A stretch of 64,000 nt of DNA from Trileptium ribeirensis (lineage: Eukaryota > Nematoda > Enoplea > Enoplida > Thoracostomopsidae): assembly GCA_030248225.1 (NCBI GenBank), contig JASANE010007343.1, positions 44,737 through 108,736 on the forward strand, in the 5' to 3' direction. A program made the position numbers and the translations under genes. The notes beneath the pieces are model-generated. The model was given only the letters and a program-made list of their open reading frames with translations, had not been told where the DNA came from and did no database searches. Each line of letters begins with the position of its first letter. Position 1 is the first letter of the stretch. This document shows positions 36,456-45,599 of this stretch, piece by piece.

Positions 36456-37466
36456 TCATTCAATCTTTCTACTAAGTTTCGTTCTATGTTGCTGGTCAAG
36501 CCTCTTTCTTATGACTAGCGGCATTGAAAATCCCAAAATAAAAACAGTCCATATTGAAACAAAAGCTACGAGCGAAAGGATTAGGCGCAACGCTTTAACC
36601 CAACCCGGATATCCAGACGATCGTAAATCCGAATGGGTCAACACAAATAGTGCAGCTGCTAGAACTGCCATCGAGCTCGGAAACGGTGCTAGTAGGGCGC
36701 CTGTTGCCGTAGCCATAGGCAAAAGAGTCATCATTGTTCGGCTAACGGTGGGCTCCTGTCCCGGCGAATGTGGCATCGCTAAAGAGAATCCAATTCGTAT
36801 ACCCGAAAGACCTGATACCAGGCATGCACAGTAGACCGTGTGACCATAGACTAAGTAGGAGTCGAACATTCCAACGCTAAGTAAAGCCACAGGCGCAGCT
36901 ATTAAAGGCACCGCTGTGAGTAACGTCAAAGCTATAGCTGGGCTTGGGGCACGCTTCAGTTGGCCAAAAAATCCCACCATTTGGCCAGGACTGGCCTTAA
37001 CGTCTGTGTGCGATTCATATTCGCCAGATGATTCAGAACGCTGATACGAAGCATTATCTTCTCTGACGACATAATGTTCAGACTTTGACTGTCCCGCGCT
37101 GCTGGATGACTCATCTGTCCCACGACCTGTGTTACGAAATTTGTTTGGCATTTGCTGTTGACAAACCTGCAACGAGGTAACCATAAATCGCACCGGGACT
37201 AGCGTAGCCTTATTAGACGAAGTGTCGAAGTGAGATGTAGGCTTGTTAACCAATCGTTGACAAACCTTTAAAGGAACCAAACGTTTATTCACCAAACAAA
37301 GCGATTTAATCCTAGTTTGAGTTAAAGCAGAAGTTGACGCTTCACCAACTAACGTTTGGGTTACCGCTGTTTCCGACACACCAATAGTGTGGCACAATCT
37401 CCTTGTAATTAATGTTCTTATGCCGTTGGAATATTTTGTTAAACGACAAAAGCTGTTACAAGCCAT
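36456..37466 (-). CDS. TMEM69: TMEM69/DUF3429 family membrane protein
   Basis: Single coding exon, 336 aa, starting MACNSFCRLTKYSNGIRT. The Arg/Ser/Thr-rich, acid-poor N-terminus looks like a mitochondrial presequence. A low-complexity Ser/Glu-rich stretch follows (about 110-160), then the family domain at about 173-317: APSPAIALTLLTAVPLIAAP, a Gly/Arg motif SGLSGIRIGF at 218-227 (family form: F-L-G-G-V-R-W-G), two hydrophobic segments and YPGWVKALRLILSLVAF at 286-302. The family is a small multi-pass, probably mitochondrial inner-membrane protein of unknown biochemistry. The strong acceptor TTTTGTTTCAG at 37526-37536 lies between an upstream in-frame ATG and MACN, so the longer N-terminus is probably intronic and ATG 37466 is the start. 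The stop at 36458-36456 just follows the last helix, as expected. Confidence 0.87.
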   Translation of the reverse strand: MACNSFCRLTKYSNGIRTLITRRLCHTIGVSETAVTQTLVGEASTSALTQTRIKSLCLVNKRLVPLKVCQRLVNKPTSHFDTSSNKATLVPVRFMVTSLQVCQQQMPNKFRNTGRGTDESSSSAGQSKSEHYVVREDNASYQRSESSGEYESHTDVKASPGQMVGFFGQLKRAPSPAIALTLLTAVPLIAAPVALLSVGMFDSYLVYGHTVYCACLVSGLSGIRIGFSLAMPHSPGQEPTVSRTMMTLLPMATATGALLAPFPSSMAVLAAALFVLTHSDLRSSGYPGWVKALRLILSLVAFVSIWTVFILGFSMPLVIRKRLDQQHRTKLSRKIE

Positions 37467-37525
37467 GCCAATTTTAATAATTTGTTCCTGATATACAAAT
37501 TGCTGCACAACACTGAAGTTACAGC

Positions 37526-37560
37526 CTGAAACAAAATTCATTAACAGCAGCAAACGTAAG
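37526..37560 (-). promoter_or_regulatory. 3' splice site of the TMEM69 5'UTR intron
   Basis: On the minus strand ATGAATTTTGTTTCAG ends at 37526, next to exon base 37525, 59 bases before the ATG. It has a good pyrimidine tract. The matching 5' exon has not been located. Confidence 0.6.
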
Positions 37561-37569
37561 CACACACGT

Positions 37570-39600
37570 TTGAGATGTTTAGCAAAGTATATATTTCTAT
37601 TATTCCTGTTGGGTTTATCCTAGTTAATATCAAACACTAATTCGGCAAAAGTAGGTATGACCCTGTAGTTCCTGAGCTCAAGGTTAGAAACATCGAAATT
37701 TTGTTGATGTTGTACGCAGTGGCGACTGGCATCTAGAAATCATTAACACATTGCGAGAGATATTACTCTGAGTAAGACACACCATAAAATGTGCTAAATT
37801 AAAAACCAATAGTTACAAAGTTTTAAGCTAAACATAGATTATTCTGTTGCTAGGTGACCGAGCTAAACCACAATTTGGCAACAACAACGGCTATGGCTGA
37901 TGAACGGACAGGGAAATATTTGTAATTTTTACTATTGATTGCAATTAACCATCGGATTAATGTTACACAGTTATGGAAGCATTGCTCTGCATGTGTCCGT
38001 ATTCAAGAGCACGGCTAAAACAAAGCCAACTTTTAAACAAAAATCACTTAGAAATTTGTTGTTTTCGTCTATAACAATGTAACCTCTAAAGTGACGCGAA
38101 AAAAATTTTCACAGTATACGGGGTCCTGCGCTATTGCAAGTGAAGGCTGACAACCCTTTTAGAAACTGAATAATAAAGCAAAAACAACCCATTTTGTGTC
38201 AATATCCGCAGGTATTGTTGTTGTTATAGCTTGAAGATGACGCCCGGTGTTCGGTCTAAATTTTGACAGTTGGAATACCTATAAGCTACTATATCATACT
38301 GTCGTTATTTTCTTAAACACTGCTTCCAACTATGGCATATATTGCTAAAAGCAATATTGTCGACCAAGATTTTAGTATATTTCGATGTAATTATTTAGGG
38401 CTTTGGAATTTGTATTATTTAGGTCATTTCTTTACCTTGTATTTCTTGTAAGTGTCCATTTTGTGACAAGCTATACTGTCGATACTGTTGAACTGATGAC
38501 AATATTTATATATATATAGCTACGAAACAGCGGTGGATATATTATCCGAACCAGAACCGCCCAAATGTTACTGCTATGGTCTGTATCTTTGCGTTATCCG
38601 TTTTTTTTGATCTAACTAGACATGGTTAAATCTTGCTTGCCACTAATTAAAAGCAATGGCGCTAAACACATTGGTCTCAGCGCGGCATCTATTATATATA
38701 ACTATAATATGTGTCTTTATATGATATTTGTCATTTATGAAATAAATAGCACTATCACAGCCCTCAAGCTGAGACATTGTTTTAGACGTTTCTGACACGA
38801 TCCGTCACACCTAGAGCCAATGGCGTGATGAGTTAGCACAACTTAATCAACCCGGTTCTATTTAAAAGAGTATGAAAACTGTTCATGATAAACATGTGAA
38901 GTAATCTTTAATGTAAGTAAATCGTTAAAGATTATTATGGCCAATGGTCATTTGTTCGATTTCCGTCCGACCTTTCCTTTTTCACCTCTCCGCATAGGTC
39001 TAATCCTTTACCTCCTGAATTATTTTACAATTCTGAGTATCGATGAACAATTGTTCATCGCCGCAAGGTATGCAACCCGAACGCTTGAGTGAAAGTCACA
39101 TCTACTAACCATTGAGGCATTAAGCTTAAAAGTCCTGTCAAAGCGAGCGAACATGCATCAAATTGCACAATATTTGCCGAAATTAGTTAGTACAACACAT
39201 TCAAACGTAAATCAGACGTTGTCGAATAACTGCAGTAGTAATGGTTAAACACGTGGCATACCAAATGTCGATTAGCACTTTACGTCCTGCACTTCGAGTA
39301 TCTCGATACCTCAGTATTTTAAAGAATTTGAAGCAATAACCTATTAGCGGGCATTACAGTACAGTTGATGCAATACCTCAAGGCTGTATTAAACACCTGA
39401 TTTCTTTGAGTCTTTTCTACTATCTTTTAGGTAGCAGTATTAAATTTACTTTCTTCGGCGTTGCTGAAAATGAGACAGTCGTTTACTATGCAGTATAGCC
39501 ACTTGGTGTATGTTTCCAGGATTAGTGGTCAACATACATATTAAATTCTGGCAATTCACATTAAAATACCTTTCGTCGAATATGGAGACAAAACATCGAG
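37570..39600. other. Gene-poor stretch upstream of TMEM69
   Basis: Expected to contain the TMEM69 promoter and 5'UTR exon, neither identifiable by eye. A GAACCAGAACCGCCC word near 38552 recalls the CCGGAACC-rich element at 39.6 kb. Otherwise AT-rich. Confidence 0.35.
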
Positions 39601-39639
39601 TGGATACATATTAAATATACAGACTTTAAGTATATATAT

Positions 39640-40809
39640 CAGGGAATAACCGGAACCGAAATTTACCGGAACCGGAACCGTCCATTTAAACCGGATCCGG
39701 AACCTGGTCTTCGAAATTTATAAATAGTAAAACAGATGATGGAAGAAATGAAGGTATAGTGGATTCAAAATGCATTAAAAATAACTTTTACATTAAACTT
39801 AATGTATTGCGATAGTATTATTGCATTTTTGAAACTTTAAAGAGACTGAGGAAGCTAATAATGTTTATTTATCGATCAAATATCGATGTCAAATGTCGGT
39901 TTTTGGACATTCAGAGCAAAAAATGTCTTCCACTATACACCATTGCGTATACTGCGTCAAATCGAATGTGCTTACAAAGCTTGGAGCGTAGAATACACAC
40001 TTTCGCTCTGTCTCCAGTCGCCTCCCTTTACTACACATACGTTTGTTGCATGTTCTTCTGTAGAAAACTTAAAATTATTGGTTTATATGATTCTAAGATA
40101 AAATAATAGATAGAAGGTAATTTTCTGATCAGTGGTCAGAGACACTGTTTAGGCTACTGTTGGACAAACAGTGCCCGTCAGTTAGATGATAATGATGATA
40201 ACTTTCTAATCAGAATGCTATAAATGAGACACACTGTGATGCTGCTCGCACAGTTTCAATAAATACAGTTCATTGCCAAGGAAGCAGTTTCTGCTTGCGT
40301 TGCAGATAACGTTACTTCAATTTCACCTGATTTACAAAGTTTAAAGCGCACCGGCTGGTGCTTGACGCAATTTATGTTAGCCAAGCATAGGCTAAGTACT
40401 TCTACGTAAGCCATACTCTATTACCGAGCTGGACCGGTATAATTCGAACGTACCCCGCAGACTTCTGAATGTGTGAAATAGCTGCTACAAGCATCGACCT
40501 GGCTTTGATTTAACAAACTCCTGCAGGTTATTATGAAAAATTCCTGTTCAAATTATGTGCCCTACTTACGTTTCACACGGCAAATTGGTTAGTTAATCTT
40601 TTCTATGTCGTGGTTGTATTGGAGCTTGATCATTGTATAATATATATTACATATGTTTGGATTACAGGATGAAGCAAAAAACGTGGAAAATTTCAAACAA
40701 AATTTTTAAACCGGAATTTCGGTTCCGGTATGGTTTTTGCCCTTTGCCGGAACCGCAACCGGAACACGATTTTCGCCGGAACCGGAATCGGAATTCCGAT
40801 TACTCCCTA
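39640..40809. mobile_element. hAT-like element with CCGGAA-rich ends
   Basis: The left end CAGGGAATAACCGGAACCG and the inverted right end TAGGGAGTAATCGGAATTCC form terminal repeats, both followed inward by many CCGGAACCGG words. Flanking 8-mers ATATATAT (39632-39639 and 40810-40817) match, as a hAT duplication would, but are simple sequence. CAGGG-type ends and 8-bp duplications are hAT hallmarks. The ~0.9-kb interior has short frames (to 81 codons) without a recognisable transposase, so it is probably nonautonomous or eroded. Confidence 0.6.
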
Positions 40810-40842
40810 ATATATATATATAATATTGCCATATGCTCCCTA

Positions 40843-41090
40843 CACTGCAAAAACGTTGAGTCATATTTTGAGTATTAAGTCGGTCTTTTTTACCTTAAAG
40901 CTAGTTATAATTTAATCAAAATGAGCCAAGTGTTGACTTAATTTGAGTCGAGTTTTAGCCCAATAGTCAGTCCTTTCAAACTTCTAAGCTTGAGTTAAAC
41001 TTTGACTAAATTTAAGTCAATTTTAACTCTAGTTTAGGGTTAAAAAGCATGGAATCAATGCTCAAAATTTGACCCAACGATTTTGCAGTG
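40843..41090. mobile_element. 248-bp MITE with ~35-bp terminal inverted repeats and TA duplication
   Basis: CACTGCAAAAACGTTGAGTC... at the left pairs with CACTGCAAAATCGTTGGGTC... inverted at the right, and the match runs on through ATTTTGAG(T/C)ATT. TA flanks both ends (40841-40842, 41091-41092), suggesting Tc1/mariner-type insertion. The interior is AT-rich, with GTCAATTTTAACTC-like inverted words. It lies 33 bp from the hAT-like element. Confidence 0.8.
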
Positions 41091-41092
41091 TA

Positions 41093-44000
41093 TGTTGGAC
41101 ACTGACAAATAAATTAGAAACTATATATTCGTTATTTCGTGAAAACTTGGCCATGAAATTGTTAGAATACACAATTAAAAAAAACGTGAAAGCACAGATA
41201 AAATATGAGACCTCAGTAAAACGCAAAGCCGTCGTTGAAAAAAATCCGATTTCCGATGTAAGTGGTATGTTAGGCGCGTCATCATAGAGTCCTACAAATG
41301 GCGGCTGCATGCAGCTGACAGTATCCTTGACTTTTCCTGCCAACGGTTGATGAAAACTTTCGCCAATTTCGACTTCAGTCCAAGTACTAAGTATTAAAAC
41401 TACACATCGCCCAAGAATTGCTAATCAACATCGGCTTTACTAATCAGCCGCAGCGACTCCAGACATGACGAAGTTTGTATATAAAAGCTATACGCGCGAG
41501 TACCGAACAGACATATTAGCGCAGCTGGGAATATAAATAAGGCCCATAAAAATTTCTGAAATTCACAGGTAGAACGAAAAAAAAGAAAATTGATTTAATA
41601 CATTGATGTTCGGAGGGTGTCAGTCTCACGACCAACTTAGGTTTACTTTATTGCTCATATAGAGGAACCTTAATTCAAGCTAAGGCTTAGTATACTGAGA
41701 GAGGGCATGGCTTGCATTTCATTTTCATTCCTAAAAGTTACATTCGCCTATTAGCCCAAAAGAATACAGAGCAAACTTTATGCAAACTCTCTGCTCCAAG
41801 CACAAATGTTAATATGACAGGATAATAAGTTCGCCCCGAACGATAGTTTCTAAAAAATATTGGTTTTATGTAGATTACATCTATATTTGAATCCAGTAAT
41901 GAACACCCCATCTACGTGCTATACATGCGCACTGTGCTTCTAGCTGACGAACCAAATGTACTAAAACAAATTCCAAAACACCACTCTCGATTGCTGTCAA
42001 AAAACGTTAAACCTACTTTTTTGCTCACCTATCCTGGAACTCTGAATATTAGTGTTAGGCAATGACAGGGAAAGCCACAGCCCGGAGATTGTTGCGGCCA
42101 GAGTTTTTTAGAAAAATTTAACCGGTCAATACTGATCAAAATTTAATTCTCGGTCATTTTGTCAGTCTTGGCAGACCCTTTAGTGGTCGCTAAGTCTTAA
42201 AACCAATATATTTTTAAAATATAGGATTTTCCGGAAAACTTGACCCTCGATGTTCGAGTTGTTCGCTGAAAATCTAATAACTGCAAATACAAACATAAGC
42301 TTTGATTTAAATTGACCCAGTATGAAACCGTTCCCCTTAATATTTATAAAGGATTACTTGAGCCAAGTTTCCTACTTAGCTGCTACTTTTAGACTCAACT
42401 ATACTTACACACTCATGCTAGCATACAGCTTGATCATGACAAGTCGAAACATTACACGATAATCGATGTCGTGCCTATGTAACGCATTAAGGGCAAACCG
42501 CATGAAGCTACACTGCATAAAGCTGAATTAGTCTAGCAATTTGTGAGAACAACGAGAAATGTATACTGAGCTAAATGCCGAAGATTTTGGGTACCGCTTT
42601 ACTTTATCCAAATGTTTATTTTCAAGATTAGTTCCAGGAAGGAACTTCAGTATAATCTTACTGTGCTCGGATTCGAAGCAAAATTAAAAGGAGTACCGTG
42701 CTTGTATTAAATGTTTTTGCACAAAAACTAAAAATTCGGAGCAAGAAATGAATCATCCAAGGTCGCGTAAGGAGCAGTAATGGATCGATGAAATTAAGTT
42801 CCAAGAGGTTTCTGTAGAAACAAACCACTAACACCACATTCGCCTATGTTTCCAGAAAGTGTAATGGGGGCTGGGATCTGCATAATTTTGTAATGGGTTT
42901 TTACTTTGCAAATATAGATATAAATTTCCGATATATACACAGTGATATCAGATACTATAAAGTACTGTTAAAATTTTTTCGAATTTTACGTTGCTATGTT
43001 AGTACGGAACATTGGTTATTTTTATGGTCATTTATAAGTAATGCTGGTCATTGTAGAAATAAGGGTCAACAACCCTGAATCCGGCCTATCCAGAAAAACG
43101 ACCGGCCGTTAACAGTCGCGCAAAACGCTTTAACCAGTTTGTTGTACGCCGTTCAAAACCTGAAGCATTTTTTAAAGTTTTAAGACCGTATCGAAATAAC
43201 AGAAACTTCTTGAAAATCGGTCAACCAATCCCCGCCTCCCAGAAGTGAGCTTGTGATTAAGGCGTCGACCGGGTGAAAATTTTAGCGGCCGTTGTGCAGC
43301 ACTACTCTTAATATAAAATTATACGCAGATGCACAAGAACAAAGTATCTACATCTAACCAGCTGAATAACACATTTGTTTCAACTAAAAAAACGGCAACT
43401 TCAGCTGTATATATGGGTATGCCAGCGAAACACATAATTTCAGCTCGGTTTAATTTAGATGATGCAAGTCTACTCATCATTTCAAAAAGCCGAATATAAA
43501 GAAAAAAGCGTTTACTATTTTTCAATTATTGTACTTCAAATAACATCGCAAACCGACAAAGTGGCTGAGACAGAAAACACTGAGTGGCGTTTACGTTTAG
43601 ACTCTGCTTTATTATATATACCGAACGTAATACGTAAAGCTTAAACTTGATAACCTAGGAATAGCTATAATAAAGACGGCCCATGTCTACTTTAAGGGCC
43701 GAACTATAATGCATGACATGCCGTTTTCAATATATATATACTAAGAATAAGTCTTAGCCTAGGCTAAGGTCCCTATATGAGCTATGTACTAAGCCTAAGT
43801 TGTTAGAACCCCGTGCTCTAAGTTATTCTGTTTCTAGCGTTATAACTTCCGCCCGCTAAAGTTGACATGGGCCATACAGACCATAACTTTAGCTAATCAT
43901 ACCTTTTCTGCAATGAGAAAAGTATATACCATCTTCAATCTACACCTTATTTACGCCATTCAGGGGACTAGTTCAGCCAAATAATATATAAGTGATTGCA

Positions 44001-44140
44001 AAAATATGACGCAACAACAAAAAATTGGCGAAAAATATTAATGTATTCTATTAAAATACTATAATATACTATTGACAATAATCGTATGACACTATCATAG
44101 TTTACTGCATGAAATAAAACATAAATTATATATATGTTAT
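41093..44140. other. Gene-poor stretch
   Basis: No gene recognised. At 43753-43768 there is a perfect 16-bp palindrome, CTTAGCCTAGGCTAAG, within a repeat (about 43735-43800) that also occurs in the insertion at 25.3 kb. Short frames do not resemble known proteins. Confidence 0.4.
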
Positions 44141-44141
44141 A

Positions 44142-44149
44142 CAAAATTA
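44142..44149. repeat. Merlin target-site duplication, left
   Basis: CAAAATTA, identical to 45581-45588 at the other side of the element. 8 bp is the expected duplication for Merlin. Confidence 0.92.
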
Positions 44150-45580
44150 GGATCTCATGGACAATCTCCCCCCTAGCTGCAGCTCCTGGACAATCTCCCC
44201 CAAATGTGAGCTCCTGGACATTTTCCTCCCGAAATGTGAGCTCCTGGACATTTTCCTCCCCACGTTCACAAACATCATTTACTGCATTTAATAGCCCTTA
44301 AGAGTGCTGTTGGGATGCAATAAGCTCTATTTGCTTCAAAAAGGATACAAATCAGTGATGTGCTGGCATATAGACTCGAAGGGTGCTTGGTGAAACCTAT
44401 CCTCCACATGAACTCCTGCAGGTACCAATGCAAGAAGTCTCGTTTGCAAATAGCCATGGCCTTGATGCGACGCTTGTGCTTGTTCCAGTAGGACTCGATG
44501 TGCTGTGTGTGCACACCATTGGGTTCTACGAAGTTAACGCTGTGGTTTACCGTCCGGTGAGTCAGGCCCATCTCTGCGATGCCACGGTATGCCCGCCATT
44601 CGTCCGAATGAATTATTGTGCCTGGCAGAGCCACGTTGCGTATGATCGGCAGCAGGGTAGCGGCATCACGGTGTTCCACGATTTCCATAAATCCAACGGC
44701 AGGTTCGTGACTCGTGTCCACCATACCGAAAACCCATATCTGCGTACGAGGCGCACGCCCACGGTGGTACTTTGGCTTGTGGCTGAAGCACGATTCGTCG
44801 ATATCAACCACCACCCCGGGCCCACCAAGCTGGATTGGATTGGCCTGAAGATAACGAGAACATATTTCTCGGAAAGATGCAAACGCATAGACCACCGTCT
44901 TGCCGGACAGCCCTACTTGCTCCATGATGTTCTTCTCCGACTCCTCGATTGCCCAAAAGTAGAGCACGTGTATCCATTGTGGAAGACCTACGTTGGAGTT
45001 GGCAAAGAAACTGCCATTTCGGATGGTCGTTGTGCTTTTGAACTTAGGGCAATTCTTGTTCTGGCACTTCCACGCCCAGCCGTCTTTCGTTTTGGCGTAC
45101 CTTGTCCAGTTGATAATCCTATTGCAATACTTGCAAAGCATCGAGTTTGACAGCAGGCGCTTCTGTTGCATCCATCGAATTGCTTTCTCGTTGTCATCGG
45201 TCAGCGGCAGCACTTCGTTGCGAAACATCTTGAATGATGGACTGGAGGAGGGTACCATCCTTTTATAGAAGGAAAGAGGTAATTATGTAGTGAGAAGTAA
45301 CTTGTAAATAGCCAGCTACCTACTGTGATAATTATTGCCTTATTATGTGAACTATTGTGTGAGTTCTAAGTTAATTTATCTGTGAGAAAGTTATTTAACT
45401 GTGAGAATAATTTTACTATAATAATAAGTAATATTAATAATAAACAGTCCAAGACATTACATGGAATAACAGTGCACAAAAAACCGAGAAAAAACCTCTT
45501 GGACAATATCCCCCCAAAATATACTCTCCTGGAGTATTTCCACGCCAAAGCACGCTGTGGGGAAATTGTCCATGAGATCC
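44150..45580 (-). mobile_element. Complete Merlin DNA transposon, 1431 bp
   Basis: Terminal inverted repeats start GGATCTCATGGACAATCTCC (left) and GGATCTCATGGACAATTTCC (right, inverted); they match over 22 bp with one mismatch. An exact 8-bp duplication CAAAATTA flanks the element. Between the ends is one open minus-strand transposase frame. Inside the left end the core CTCCTGGACA(A/T)(T/C)(T/C) recurs three times (about 44187-44265) and TCTTGGACAAT once near the right end; these subterminal copies of the terminal motif may be extra transposase contact sites. Intact ends, frame and duplication point to recent insertion. Orientation is that of the transposase. Confidence 0.95.
44275..45258 (-). 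CDS. Merlin transposase (ISXO2-like DDE domain)
   Basis: 327 aa, ATG to TGA without interruption. Residues 42-70 form a C2C2 zinc-ribbon-like module (C42, C45, C65, C70). The ISXO2-like/DDE_Tnp_IS1595 core follows: VVDIDESCF (about D154), IIHSDEWRAY (D219) and HIESYWNKHKRRIK (E255), the expected D-D-E residues. The basic stretch after Glu is typical. The enzyme cuts and pastes DNA between the element's terminal repeats. Length agrees with known Merlin and bacterial IS1016-related transposases. All catalytic positions look present, so activity is possible but untested. The 255-codon frame on the opposite strand is a shadow. Confidence 0.95.
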   Translation of the reverse strand: MVPSSSPSFKMFRNEVLPLTDDNEKAIRWMQQKRLLSNSMLCKYCNRIINWTRYAKTKDGWAWKCQNKNCPKFKSTTTIRNGSFFANSNVGLPQWIHVLYFWAIEESEKNIMEQVGLSGKTVVYAFASFREICSRYLQANPIQLGGPGVVVDIDESCFSHKPKYHRGRAPRTQIWVFGMVDTSHEPAVGFMEIVEHRDAATLLPIIRNVALPGTIIHSDEWRAYRGIAEMGLTHRTVNHSVNFVEPNGVHTQHIESYWNKHKRRIKAMAICKRDFLHWYLQEFMWRIGFTKHPSSLYASTSLICILFEANRAYCIPTALLRAIKCSK

Positions 45581-45588
45581 CAAAATTA
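45581..45588. repeat. Merlin target-site duplication, right
   Basis: CAAAATTA, exact match to 44142-44149. Confidence 0.92.
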
Positions 45589-45599
45589 TATTACGTTTT

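Noticed and set aside
36314..36499. Minus-strand frame overlapping the end of TMEM69, ending near GTAAAT
   Set aside because: TMEM69 has a good stop just after its last helix, and this shifted frame has no family match. Probably 3'UTR.
36511..36834. 107-codon plus-strand frame
   Set aside because: Antisense shadow of TMEM69.
39632..40817. ATATATAT flanks as proof of a hAT 8-bp target duplication
   Set aside because: The match is real but simple sequence, so it is weak evidence only; the element call rests on its termini.
44383..45150. 255-codon open frame on the plus strand
   Set aside because: Lies wholly opposite the Merlin transposase and has no family resemblance; a shadow of the real frame.
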